Shown: in pieces, positions 1 through 6,927 of the stretch | Numbering within the stretch: the first letter of the stretch is position 1 | Layout of the letters: each line of letters opens with the position of its first letter | Assembly: GCA_001311585.1 (NCBI GenBank) | Contig: BBBN01000080.1 | Location: 1-6,927, forward strand | Origin: Thermus sp. JCM 17653 | Lineage (GTDB): Bacteria; Deinococcota; Deinococci; Deinococcales; Thermaceae | Direction of reading: 5' to 3' | DNA: 6,927 nt | Made by a program: the position numbers and the translations under genes | The notes under the pieces: model-generated | Told to the model about the DNA's origin: nothing | The model's database searches: none | What the model saw: only the letters and a program-made list of their open reading frames with translations

Positions 1-912
1 GGGGTTGGGGTCGCGGATGGGCCCGGGCTCGAGGCGCTCCAGGGCCTGCTTGATGATTTTGACCGACTCCCGCATCTCCCGGATGCGGATGAGCATCCGG
101 TCAAACACGTCCCCCCTCTCCCCCAGGGGCACGTCAAAGGCGTAGGTCTCGTAGCCCGAGTAGGGGTAGGCCTTGCGCACGTCGTAGTTCACCCCGCTGG
201 CCCTTAAAGACCCCCCGGTGAGGCCCAGGTGGATGGCCACCTCGGGCGGGATCACCCCCACGCCCCGGGCCCTCTCGTAGAAGATGGGGCTTTCGGCGAA
301 GAGGGCCTCGTACTCGTCGATGCGGTGGGGGAGGACCTGAAGGAGCTTCTTGAGCTCGGGGACGAACTCCTCCGGCAGGTCCTCCTTCACCCCGCCGATG
401 CGGATGTAGTTGTGGTGGAAGCGCTGGCCCGTGACCCACTCAAAGAGGTCCAGGATGGCCTCCCGCTCCCGGAAGGCGTAGAAGAAGGGGGTGAGGGCCC
501 CGAGGTCCAAAAGCCCCGTCCCCAGGAAGACCAGGTGGCTCGCCAGGCGGGAGAGCTCGTTGAGGATGACCCGTATGGTCTCCGCCCGGGGCGGCACCAC
601 GGCCCCCACCAGCTTCTCCACCGCCAGGGCGTAGGCCAGGTCGTGGGCGAAGGAGTGGAGGTAGTCCATCCGGGGCGTATACGTGATGACCTGCGTATAC
701 GTCCGGTTTTCCATGTTTTTCTCAAAGCCGGTGTGGAGGTAGCCGATGTGGGGTACCGCCTCCAGGACCTCCTCCCCGGAAAGGGTCACCACCAGGCGCA
801 GCACCCCGTGGGTGGAAGGGTGCTGGGGGCCCACGTTCAGGGTCATCACCTCGGTGCGGAGCTCCCGGGGTTCCTCGGGGAGGGGGGCGTCCAGCTCCAG
901 GTAGTCCTTCAT
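1..912 (-). CDS. nuoD: NADH:quinone oxidoreductase subunit D (Nqo4, 49 kDa), 3' end cut off
   Basis: Peripheral-arm subunit of respiratory complex I that forms most of the quinone pocket at the arm-membrane junction; quinone reduction by cluster N2 occurs here. The frame is open from the ATG at 912 to the left edge, giving 304 codons of the roughly 405-410 usual for the family, so about 100 C-terminal residues are missing. The family stretch [10 protein letters not shown] lies at residues 27-36. By alignment from memory, His35 and Tyr84 (in PRMDYLHS) match the quinone-binding His38 and Tyr87 of T. thermophilus Nqo4; the N-terminus here is three residues shorter. Other family blocks are [11 protein letters not shown] and [16 protein letters not shown]. 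The ATG overlaps the nuoC stop as ATGA (909-912), and a GGAGG lies just upstream, which supports this start and translational coupling. No frameshift seen. Confidence 0.96.
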   Translation of the reverse strand, partial: MKDYLELDAPLPEEPRELRTEVMTLNVGPQHPSTHGVLRLVVTLSGEEVLEAVPHIGYLHTGFEKNMENRTYTQVITYTPRMDYLHSFAHDLAYALAVEKLVGAVVPPRAETIRVILNELSRLASHLVFLGTGLLDLGALTPFFYAFREREAILDLFEWVTGQRFHHNYIRIGGVKEDLPEEFVPELKKLLQVLPHRIDEYEALFAESPIFYERARGVGVIPPEVAIHLGLTGGSLRASGVNYDVRKAYPYSGYETYAFDVPLGERGDVFDRMLIRIREMRESVKIIKQALERLEPGPIRDPNP

Positions 913-1529
913 TTGACCTCCTTGGCCTTCATGAGGTCGGCCCAGAGGGCCCTGTAGCCCTTGCGGCTCCCGCCCTTGTAGAGGGTGAGGCCCGGGCTCT
1001 TGCCGGTGATGGCCGCCCGGAACTCGCCTGGGATGATGTACCGGCCCTCGCGGAAGAGGGTGGGGGTTTCTCCCAGGGGGAAGTCCTTGCGCAAGGGGTG
1101 GCCCTCGAGGTCCTCCGGGGTGAGGATCTTGCGCAGGTCGGGGTGGCCCTCAAAGACGATGCCGAACATATCGTAGACCTCCCGTTCTAAGAAGTTCGCG
1201 CTTCCCCAGAGGTCGGTCACCGTGGGGAGCCTGGGGTCCTTCTCGGGCACGTAGACCCGCACGAAGAAGCGGCTCCCGTCCCCGTCCTTCCAGCCCGGGA
1301 GGGAGACCAGCTCGTAGACCACGGCGAAGCGCTCGGGGCGGGGGTCGGGGTAGTCCAGGTAGTCTATCCCCACGATGTCCGCCAGGTAGTTGAAGCCCAT
1401 CTCCTTGTACCGGGCCATCGCCCCCTTGAAGCCCTCCCTCGGCAGGACCACCCAGAGGTTGCCGAGGCCGTTGTCCTCGATGGGGTAGCCCTTGGCCCGG
1501 GCCTCCTCCAAGACGCGCTCAAGCCGCAT
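909..1529 (-). CDS. nuoC: NADH:quinone oxidoreductase subunit C (Nqo5, 30 kDa)
   Basis: Peripheral-arm structural subunit of complex I, packing against NuoB and NuoD on the cytoplasmic side of the membrane. The 206-residue length is that of Thermus Nqo5 (about 207). The 30 kDa family signature is visible: the [18 protein letters not shown] block near residues 114-131, followed by the HPLRKDFPL block. The C-terminal tail ([17 protein letters not shown]) is the extension that wraps NuoD in Thermus; that role is known for the family and not read from this sequence. The ATG at 1529 follows the nuoB stop by 3 bases, and the stop overlaps the nuoD start. The frame is intact throughout. Confidence 0.96.
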   Translation of the reverse strand: MRLERVLEEARAKGYPIEDNGLGNLWVVLPREGFKGAMARYKEMGFNYLADIVGIDYLDYPDPRPERFAVVYELVSLPGWKDGDGSRFFVRVYVPEKDPRLPTVTDLWGSANFLEREVYDMFGIVFEGHPDLRKILTPEDLEGHPLRKDFPLGETPTLFREGRYIIPGEFRAAITGKSPGLTLYKGGSRKGYRALWADLMKAKEVK

Positions 1530-1532
1530 GCC

Positions 1533-2078
1533 TCACCCCCTCGCGCGCTTCCAGGCGGCCACAGGCGGAAGCTTGCGGCCGCTTTCGTCGTAGGCCTGGC
1601 CCCGTACCTTCTTCTGGAGCTGCATCACCGCGTAGATCAGGGCCTCGGGCCTCGGGGGGCAGCCGGGGACGTAGACGTCCACGGGCACCACCGAGTCCAC
1701 GTTCTGCACGATGGCGTAGTTGTTGAACATGCCCCCGGAACTGGCGCAGGCCCCCATGGAGATCACCCACTTGGGGTCGGGCATCTGCTCCCAGACCCGG
1801 CGCATCACCGGGGCCATCTTCTTGGAGAGCCTCCCGGCCACGATCATCACGTCCGCCTGGCGCGGGCTTGCCCGGAAGACCTCGCTCCCGAAGCGGGCCA
1901 GGTCGTTGCGGGCGTCGGTGGAGGCCATCATCTCAATGGCGCAGCAGGCGAGGCCGAAGGTGGCAGGCCACAGGGAGTTGCTCCGGCCCCAGGCCACGAG
2001 CTTCTCCAGGGTGGTGAAGAGGATCCCCTCCCTTTCCAGCTCCTGGACGTCCCGCTCAAAGAGGTCCTTCAGTGCCAC
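1533..2078 (-). CDS. nuoB: NADH:quinone oxidoreductase subunit B (Nqo6, PSST), cluster N2 protein
   Basis: Complex I subunit that carries the terminal [4Fe-4S] cluster N2, the immediate electron donor to quinone. With the GTG start at 2078 the protein is 181 residues, the length I recall for T. thermophilus Nqo6, and the four N2 ligands fall at Cys45-Cys46 (in [11 protein letters not shown]), Cys111 (MGACASSGG) and Cys140 ([10 protein letters not shown]), matching the T. thermophilus numbering. This numbering decides the start: a longer frame opens at 2165, but its extra 29 residues are just the nuoA 3' end read in another frame. The GTG overlaps the end of nuoA by 10 bases (2069-2078), implying translational coupling. 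The frame is intact. Confidence 0.96.
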   Translation of the reverse strand: MALKDLFERDVQELEREGILFTTLEKLVAWGRSNSLWPATFGLACCAIEMMASTDARNDLARFGSEVFRASPRQADVMIVAGRLSKKMAPVMRRVWEQMPDPKWVISMGACASSGGMFNNYAIVQNVDSVVPVDVYVPGCPPRPEALIYAVMQLQKKVRGQAYDESGRKLPPVAAWKRARG

Positions 2079-2427
2079 CGCATCACCCCCTTCCACCACT
2101 CGTAGAGGAAGCCCACGAAGAGGAGCAGGGTGAAGCCCAAGCTCCCCAGAACCCATAGAGGCCAAGCCCCCCTGCGCTCACCGCGTAGGGCCAGAGGAAG
2201 GCCACCTCCACGTCGAAGAGGATGAAGAGCATGGCCACCACGTAGAAGTGGACGGGAAACCGCTTCACCTCCCCGGCGGGGTCGTTCCCCGACTCGTAGG
2301 GCATGAGCTTGGCCCGTCCCGGCTTCTTGGGGCCCAGGACGGCCCCCACCGCCAAGGCGGCCACCCCGATGAAGAGGGCCACCCCCAGGTAGATCAGGAT
2401 GTTCACGTACTCCGCTATGGGCGCCAA
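2069..2427 (-). CDS. nuoA: NADH:quinone oxidoreductase subunit A (Nqo7), with one apparent 1-base deletion
   Basis: Small membrane subunit of complex I with three transmembrane helices; the loop after helix 1 lines the quinone entry region. The protein starts [19 protein letters not shown] and contains the conserved loop [20 protein letters not shown], then the [10 protein letters not shown] helix. Near residue 93 (plus-strand 2145-2152, minus-strand TTCTGGGG) the frame changes: the original frame turns into Ser-rich nonsense and ends at 2083, while the next frame continues as [22 protein letters not shown] to a stop at 2069. Adding one C (TTCCTGGGG) joins the halves into 119 residues, the usual Nqo7 length. 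The start is TTG at 2427, preceded by a strong AAAGGAGG site 7 bases upstream. The start of the operon, just after its leader region. Confidence 0.9.
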
Positions 2428-2432
2428 GGTAC

Positions 2433-2441
2433 CCTCCTTTC
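2433..2441 (-). promoter_or_regulatory. Strong ribosome binding site deciding the TTG start of nuoA
   Basis: Reading the minus strand, AAAGGAGGG sits about 5 bases before the TTG at 2427. It nearly matches the full anti-Shine-Dalgarno complement and supports the rare TTG as the real start; no ATG or GTG occurs close by in this frame. Confidence 0.75.
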
Positions 2442-2464
2442 GTGCCTCTCTTCACGAGCAGGGT

Positions 2465-2489
2465 CCCCTAAATCCCCAAGGACCCGCCC
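2465..2489 (-). promoter_or_regulatory. Putative G-quadruplex motif in the nuoA leader
   Basis: On the minus (mRNA-sense) strand four G runs follow each other: GGG, one base, GGG, five bases (TCCTT), GGGG, five bases (ATTTA), GGGG. This fits the usual rule of four runs of at least three G with loops of 1-7 bases. It ends 37 bases before the nuoA start codon. The outer part also forms a 6-bp inverted repeat (GGGTCC/GGACCC, 2461-2466 with 2480-2485) that would compete with the quadruplex. Function is inferred only; G runs are common in G+C-rich DNA. Confidence 0.35.
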
Positions 2490-2501
2490 AGGTTCCTGCC
2501 C

Positions 2502-2527
2502 ATCTTACTACCCCATCCCTGGGACAA
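2502..2527 (-). promoter_or_regulatory. Weak candidate promoter for the nuo (nqo) operon
   Basis: On the minus strand TTGTCC (2522-2527) resembles a -35 box and TAAGAT (2502-2507) a -10 box, but the spacing is only 14 bases, short of the usual 16-18. It lies 75 bases upstream of the nuoA start and next to the TACACC/GGTGTA half-sites. A poorly spaced promoter beside palindromic sites could be activator-dependent. This is a guess. Confidence 0.2.
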
Positions 2528-2538
2528 AGGGGTAGGGC

Positions 2539-2566
2539 TACACCGTGAGGGGGGGCTATTGGTGTA
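2539..2566. repeat. Inverted half-sites TACACC...GGTGTA upstream of nuoA
   Basis: TACACC (2539-2544) and GGTGTA (2561-2566) are 6-base perfect inverted copies whose starts are 22 bases apart, about two helical turns, with a GGGGGGG-containing spacer. The same half-sites recur as a compact palindrome at 2593-2610. The pair sits 112-139 bases before nuoA, where a transcription factor could act on the complex I operon. I do not recognise a known Thermus regulator from this motif. Confidence 0.4.
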
Positions 2567-2576
2567 ACCCGCTTTC

Positions 2577-4204
<1,628 letters not shown>

Positions 4205-4208
<4 letters not shown>

Positions 4209-4855
4209 CCCTTGAGGAGCTTCCGAAGCTCCCCGTAAAGGCTCCGGGTTTCCTCGGGGGTCTTGCCGTAGCCGCCGTACTTGGTGATGATCCGGGCCGC
4301 CTCTTTCCCCAGGCCCTTTTCCTTCAGCCTTTCCAAAAGCTGATCGATGAGGCGGTAGGCCTCGGGCTTTTCCTCTTCCGGGGCGGTTTCGGGGAGGCCC
4401 TCCCCCTCGTCTTCGGGGAGGCTTGGGGGGGTGAAGCGGCCCTTCTCGGGGTCGTAGTCCACCCACTGCTTCTCCAGGCGGTAGAGGTACCGCCCCACGC
4501 CGAACTTCACCGCCGCCCGCTTGAGGGCGTCGGAGAAGGCGGCCTTCAGGGAGTCCCCTTCCCCCACGTCCTCCTTGGTGACCTCGAGGACGGTGAGGCG
4601 GCACTTCACCTCCACCACCCGCTCGCGGCGCTCTCCCCGCTCGTCCTTCACCGTCCTTTCCGCGTCGGCCAGCACCTCGTAGGCGTCGTGCCAGCCCTCG
4701 GGGCCCACCACCTTGTCCAGCCGGTCCAGTACGGTGCGGGCGTCCACGTAGGGGACCACGAGGGCGCGCCGTTTGTCCCGGGAAAGGGCCTCTATGCGCC
4801 ACTGCACCTCCCCTTTGGGGAAGGGTTCGGCTAGCTTGCGCCAGACTTCGTCCAT
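4205..4855 (-). CDS. Rad52/Rad22-family DNA repair protein (DdrA-like)
   Basis: 216 residues, close to the about 208 of Deinococcus DdrA, a Rad52-fold protein that binds single-stranded DNA and protects 3' ends after damage; that function is known for the family and inferred here. The Rad52-type core is at about residues 10-130: FPKGEVQWR, ALVVPYVDARTVLDRLD, VVGPEGWHDAYEV, VEVKCRLTVLE, and the strongly conserved LKAAFSDALKRAAVKFGVGRYLY. An acidic Pro/Glu-rich linker (about 145-170) joins a C-terminal helical segment ending TKYGGYGKTPEETRSLYGEL. First gene of an apparent unit with the metallophosphoesterase and rsmA. There is no good Shine-Dalgarno before the ATG at 4855, but a -10-like TAAACT lies 7 bases upstream, so the mRNA may be leaderless. 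Confidence 0.88.
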
Positions 4856-4862
4856 AGGTCCA

Positions 4863-4891
4863 AGTTTACTTTAGCCTTTTCTCACCCTAAA
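4863..4891 (-). promoter_or_regulatory. Candidate leaderless promoter of the DdrA-like gene
   Basis: On the minus strand TTTAGG (4886-4891, 3 of 6 to TTGACA), 17 bases, then TAAACT (4863-4868, 4 of 6 to TATAAT). The -10 box is separated from the ATG at 4855 by seven bases, which puts the expected transcription start at or next to the A of the start codon. Leaderless mRNAs with this geometry are common in the Deinococcus-Thermus group. Only a minimal GGA could serve as a ribosome site. Confidence 0.5.
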
Positions 4892-4898
4892 GCCCCCC

Positions 4899-4907
4899 AA
4901 GGAAGGG
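4899..4907 (+). promoter_or_regulatory. Ribosome binding site of the small secreted protein
   Basis: AAGGAAGGG lies 11 bases before the ATG at 4919. The purine run supports this start, although the spacing is slightly long. I found no convincing promoter boxes for this gene in the 63-base divergent gap. Confidence 0.5.
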
Positions 4908-4918
4908 AAACTGGGAAC

Positions 4919-5257
4919 ATGAAGCGCTGGCTCTGGTTGCTGCCCTTTTTGGCCCTGGCCTGGGCCCTCGAGGTTCGCCTCACCGCCACCTTGGCCTTTG
5001 ACCTTTTCCCCCAGGCGGTGGTGGTGGAGCGGGTGGCCGAGCCCCAGGGGATCGTGGTGGTCTACAGCTACTCCCGGCCGGAAGCCATCTTCCGCTACCA
5101 TGACGAGGACCTCCGCCGCCGGGGCTGGGTGCGGGTGAAGTACGAGGTGAAAAAGAACGAGTGGAAGGCGGAGTACCGCAAGGGCAAGGCCAAGGCCACC
5201 CTCTCGGTCAAGGACAAGAAGGGTCGGGTGGAGGTGCGCCTTAAGGAAGGGGACTAG
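4919..5257 (+). CDS. Small secreted protein of unknown function
   Basis: 112 residues. The N-terminus MKRWLWLLPFLALAWA is a signal peptide: basic start, hydrophobic core, and an A-W-A cleavage site before LEVRLT, giving a mature protein of about 96 residues outside the cytoplasmic membrane. No lipobox Cys is present. The mature part has a motif seen in various short exported bacterial domains, an aromatic-helix-GW pattern (AIFRYHDEDLRRRGWVRVKY), followed by alternating charged and hydrophobic strands (KATLSVKDKKGRVEVRLKEG). It is very Lys/Arg-rich towards the end. I do not recognise a named family. The ATG is preceded by AAGGAAGGG at 4899-4907, 11 bases away. It is divergent from the DdrA-like gene, with 63 bases between, and the tRNA-Ala gene follows 37 bases after its stop. 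Confidence 0.8.
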   Translation: MKRWLWLLPFLALAWALEVRLTATLAFDLFPQAVVVERVAEPQGIVVVYSYSRPEAIFRYHDEDLRRRGWVRVKYEVKKNEWKAEYRKGKAKATLSVKDKKGRVEVRLKEGD

Positions 5258-5283
5258 ACAAGGCCCGGGCCCCTTGCTACCCT
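5255..5283 (+). promoter_or_regulatory. Promoter of tRNA-Ala(CGC)
   Basis: TAGACA (5255-5260, 5 of 6 to TTGACA), a 17-base gap, and TACCCT (5278-5283, matching the key TA---T of a -10 box). Transcription would start near 5290, five bases before the mature tRNA. The -35 box includes the TAG stop codon of the upstream protein gene, so the tRNA can be transcribed independently of it. Confidence 0.6.
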
Positions 5284-5294
5284 AAGGGGCGCGT

Positions 5295-5370
5295 GGGGCC
5301 GTGGCGCAGCTGGGAGCGCGCCTGAATCGCACTCAGGAGGTCACGGGTTCGAGTCCCGTCGGCTCCACCA
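5295..5370 (+). tRNA. tRNA-Ala, anticodon CGC
   Basis: A complete 76-base cloverleaf with encoded CCA. The acceptor stem GGGGCCG (5295-5301) pairs with CGGCTCC (5360-5366), with A73 and CCA at 5367-5370. The third pair is G-U (5297 with 5364), the G3-U70 wobble that is the main alanine identity element. D stem is GCGC/GCGC (5304-5307, 5316-5319). Anticodon stem is CCTGA/TCAGG (5321-5325, 5333-5337) around the loop ATCGCAC, with anticodon CGC at 5328-5330, reading GCG codons. T arm is ACGGG-TTCGAGT-CCCGT (5343-5359). GCG is a well-used Ala codon at this G+C content. Transcribed from its own promoter just upstream and ended by the hairpin directly downstream. Confidence 0.97.
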
Positions 5371-5372
5371 GA

Positions 5373-5410
5373 AGGCCTCCCGCCCTGGGGCGGGAGGCCT
5401 AGGCTTCTTC
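5373..5410 (+). terminator. Strong hairpin terminator after tRNA-Ala, between convergent genes
   Basis: A perfect 12-bp G+C-rich stem (AGGCCTCCCGCC, 5373-5384, with 5389-5400) closes a CTGG loop, starts two bases after the tRNA CCA, and is followed by CTTCTTC, a weak pyrimidine tail. AGAAG before the stem can also pair with CTTCT after it. The stem is symmetric, so it may also help end the lipoprotein transcript coming from the other strand, though there is no T run on that side. Confidence 0.75.
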
Positions 5411-6669
5411 CCTAGTAGCCCGTGGAAGAGCGGGGGTTCAGGGAGGGGGACCAGGCTCTGAGGGGCGACGACCACCCGCTGGGGCCCTGTGTAGTTGAGA
5501 GGCAGGGGGGTGGTGTCTATGGTGGCCACCGCCGAGAGGACCTTGCTGTTGGTGGAGTCGTAGTAGAGAGGATAGTCGTTGGGCCCGGGCACCAGCACCG
5601 AGGAGCAGGCGATGGTCACGTTGGTCATGCCCTGGGTGATCTGATGGGGCCGCAGGGAGGCCTGAGGCAGCGTGTTGTAGCCGCAGTCCACCGCCTGGCC
5701 GGTGTTGGTCATCACCGCTCCCATCTTGCCCAGGAAGTCGTTTTCCAAGGTGATGGCGTCGTAGTAGCCTGCCACTCGCCCACAAAGACCACGCGCCCCC
5801 CTTCATCGGCGAACTGCTTAAAGACGTTGATTTCGGCGTTGGTGAAGGTCTGGCGCGGGTTCCAGAGGAAGACCACCTTGACCTCAGGGGCTAAGGCGGT
5901 GATGGAACCTGGGTGGAGTTCAGCTCCTCGATGGTGAAGCCCTCCCCCTGGATCGTTCCCCGGAAGGTGCTCAGGCTGCTGTCGCTACACTCCCCGGTCC
6001 CGCCGCAGATGGAGTTGCGTCCCCGGTCAAAGAGCACCTTGGTGCCCGCGCCCCTGGGGCCCGAGGTGGCGTAGCTCACCAGGTTGCGGGCCATGAGCTG
6101 GTTGTTGGGGTTGCTCATGCCGGTGTTGTCAAAGGGGTTGATGTCGTTGAAGACCACGATGTCCTTCCCGGGCGGGGGTGGGGCGTTCTTGCAGGGCTGC
6201 ACCTTGTACTCCAGCTGGCCCTGGACCTCGGCGAAGCTGTAGCTGGGGGTTAAGAGAAAGGCGTGGCCGGCCACCTGCAGGGTGTCCCCAGGGTTGGTGC
6301 CTAGGTCGGTCAGGGAAAAGGCGTAGGTAAAGCTGTCCACGTAAGGGTCGTGCACCGCTTGAGCAGGGAAGGTCCAGAAGCCTCCCGGGGCGGTGGTGCC
6401 TGCGTAGGCGTGGCTTTCCGTGAGCTGATAGGGGGAGTTGCCGGAAAGCCGCACGAAGAGGGTGTCGGCGGTGTTCCAGACCATCAGGCCTCCGTAGGAA
6501 CCATAGGGGCCTTGGCCACCTCTCCACAGGCCTGGGCCGGGTCGCCCCCGGCGTCGTCCCGGGGGCCTGGGACCACCATGTTGGGTTTAACGCCCTGGGG
6601 GCTGGAACAAGCTCCCAGCACCGCCACCAAAATCCACGCGCTCCAATGCCAATACCGAGAAATACCCAT
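5399..6669 (-). pseudogene. Secreted lipoprotein with C-terminal alpha/beta domain, interrupted by three apparent deletions
   Basis: The N-terminus MGISRYWHWSAWILVAVLGAC is a lipoprotein signal with lipobox LGAC (Cys21), predicting an envelope lipid-anchored protein. The frame changes near 6518-6522, 5909-5915 and 5768-5777; adding one G or C at each site restores one frame. The joined protein has a beta-rich domain (LMVWNTADTLFVRLSG, then DSFTYAFSLTDLG and GDTLQVAGHAF), a linker (CKNAPPPPGK), then a second domain (DIVVFNDINPF; GTKVLFDRG; FTIEELNS; VKVVFLWNP; FTNAEINVFKQFADEGGRVV FVGE) resembling glutamine-amidotransferase-like or DUF4350-type folds without obvious catalytic residues. The 3' end is uncertain: as read, the frame runs antisense through the terminator and tRNA to a stop at 5341. 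One more added base near the end would stop at 5399, giving about 424 residues. GGGAGG lies 9 bases before the ATG at 6669. Convergent with tRNA-Ala. Function unknown. Confidence 0.7.
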
Positions 6670-6688
6670 GCGAATCCGCCTCCCATCC

Positions 6689-6702
6689 GGTCTAATGAGA
6701 CC
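6689..6702. repeat. Short palindrome GGTCT-AATG-AGACC ahead of the lipoprotein gene
   Basis: Five-base perfect arms around a 4-base centre, located 20-33 bases before the lipoprotein ATG and just upstream of its ribosome site. It could be a small hairpin in the mRNA leader or an operator. I see no well-spaced promoter boxes nearby. Confidence 0.25.
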
Positions 6703-6725
6703 AAGGTTAGTGTAAGCGCTTGGGG

Positions 6726-6751
6726 GCGTTACGGAGGCGTTACCCCGTTAC
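6726..6751. promoter_or_regulatory. GCGTTAC direct repeats upstream of the lipoprotein gene
   Basis: GCGTTAC occurs at 6726-6732 and 6737-6743, exactly 11 bases apart, and CGTTAC again at 6746-6751. Same-face direct repeats about one helical turn apart are typical of sites for response regulators of the OmpR/PhoB class; the sequence itself is not one I recognise. They lie in the roughly 98-base gap between the upstream gene and the lipoprotein gene. The third copy is within an imperfectly isolated CCCGTTACGGG palindrome (6744-6754). Confidence 0.35.
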
Positions 6752-6767
6752 GGGCCGAGGAGCCACT

Positions 6768-6927
6768 CTACGAAGCGTTCACCACGTCGTTCTCCGCGAG
6801 GAGCTCAGGGGTTTCCAGAACCGCCAGGTAGAAGGCCCGGACGAGGTCTGGGGGTGGGTCCCTCAGAAGCTCCTGGACGCTTTTCCCAGGGTAAGGCCCT
6901 TTGTCCAGGGGGGTGGTTAGGCGGGGG
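6768..6927 (-). CDS. 3' end of an unidentified gene, 5' part beyond the right edge
   Basis: The last 52 codons of a minus-strand gene ending in TAG at 6768-6770. It reads LTTPLDKGPYPGKSV, then QELLRDPPPDLVRAFYLAVL and ETPELLAEND. The composition and amphipathic pattern are those of a real protein, and the other frames here are short or nonsensical. The pattern of a glycine/lysine turn (GPYPGKSVQELLRD) followed by a helix with aromatic residues resembles the small C-terminal domains of some ExoX-like exonucleases and DUF3820-type proteins; this is a weak resemblance only. It points in the same direction as the lipoprotein gene, 98 bases upstream of it. Confidence 0.6.
   Translation of the reverse strand, partial: PRLTTPLDKGPYPGKSVQELLRDPPPDLVRAFYLAVLETPELLAENDVVNAS

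Noticed and set aside
679..702. Two CGTATACG palindromes in nuoD as regulatory or repeat sites
   Set aside because: They encode the conserved [11 protein letters not shown] in frame; the repeat follows from Thr-Tyr-Thr codons.
229..957. Long plus-strand frame of 242 codons
   Set aside because: It lies fully antisense to nuoD and the nuoC end; in G+C-rich genes with G/C third positions such mirror frames are common. Its protein is Gly/Val/His-rich without family features.
2079..2165. Longer nuoB starting at 2165
   Set aside because: The extra 29 residues are the nuoA 3' end out of frame; the GTG at 2078 gives the right length and Cys numbering.
5422..5937. Plus-strand frame of 171 codons antisense to the lipoprotein
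   Set aside because: Low-complexity mirror frame; the minus-strand frames have coherent protein features.

Overview
The window looks like chromosomal DNA from a Thermus species. It is about two-thirds G+C, uses G/C in third codon positions, and carries complex I subunits close to the Nqo proteins of T. thermophilus as I remember them. Species is not resolved; small differences, such as an Nqo4 N-terminus three residues shorter, suggest it is not T. thermophilus itself.

Layout. From 1 to 2427, on the minus strand, is the start of the complex I (NADH:quinone oxidoreductase) operon in the order nuoA-nuoB-nuoC-nuoD (nqo7-6-5-4). nuoD runs off the left edge. The genes are tightly packed, with overlaps of 4 and 10 bases. 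Upstream, also on the minus strand, lies a three-gene unit from 4855 to 2577: a Rad52/DdrA-type single-strand DNA-binding or annealing protein, a calcineurin-like metallophosphoesterase, and the 16S rRNA dimethyladenosine transferase rsmA (ksgA). Their starts and stops overlap (ATGA between the first two, 8 bases between the next two). Between rsmA and nuoA is a leader region of at least 149 bases with palindromic TACACC/GGTGTA half-sites and a G-quadruplex motif. On the plus strand, 4919-5370 holds a small secreted protein and tRNA-Ala(CGC) with its own promoter, ended by a strong hairpin. From 6669 to about 5400, minus strand, is a lipoprotein gene convergent with the tRNA. At the right edge is the 3' end of another minus-strand gene.

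Main oddity. Three genes are broken by frameshifts: nuoA (1), the metallophosphoesterase (5 sites) and the lipoprotein (3 sites). A fourth gene, rsmA, may be affected at its end. Every break can be repaired by adding one or two bases, nearly always in a short C or G run, and I found no clear in-frame nonsense change. nuoA should be indispensable for complex I assembly, so the simplest reading is base undercalls in the sequence rather than gene decay.

I do not see a new defence, mobile or biosynthetic system here. The less ordinary signals are the regulatory DNA ahead of nuoA, a probable leaderless promoter for the DdrA-like gene, and direct repeats ahead of the lipoprotein.
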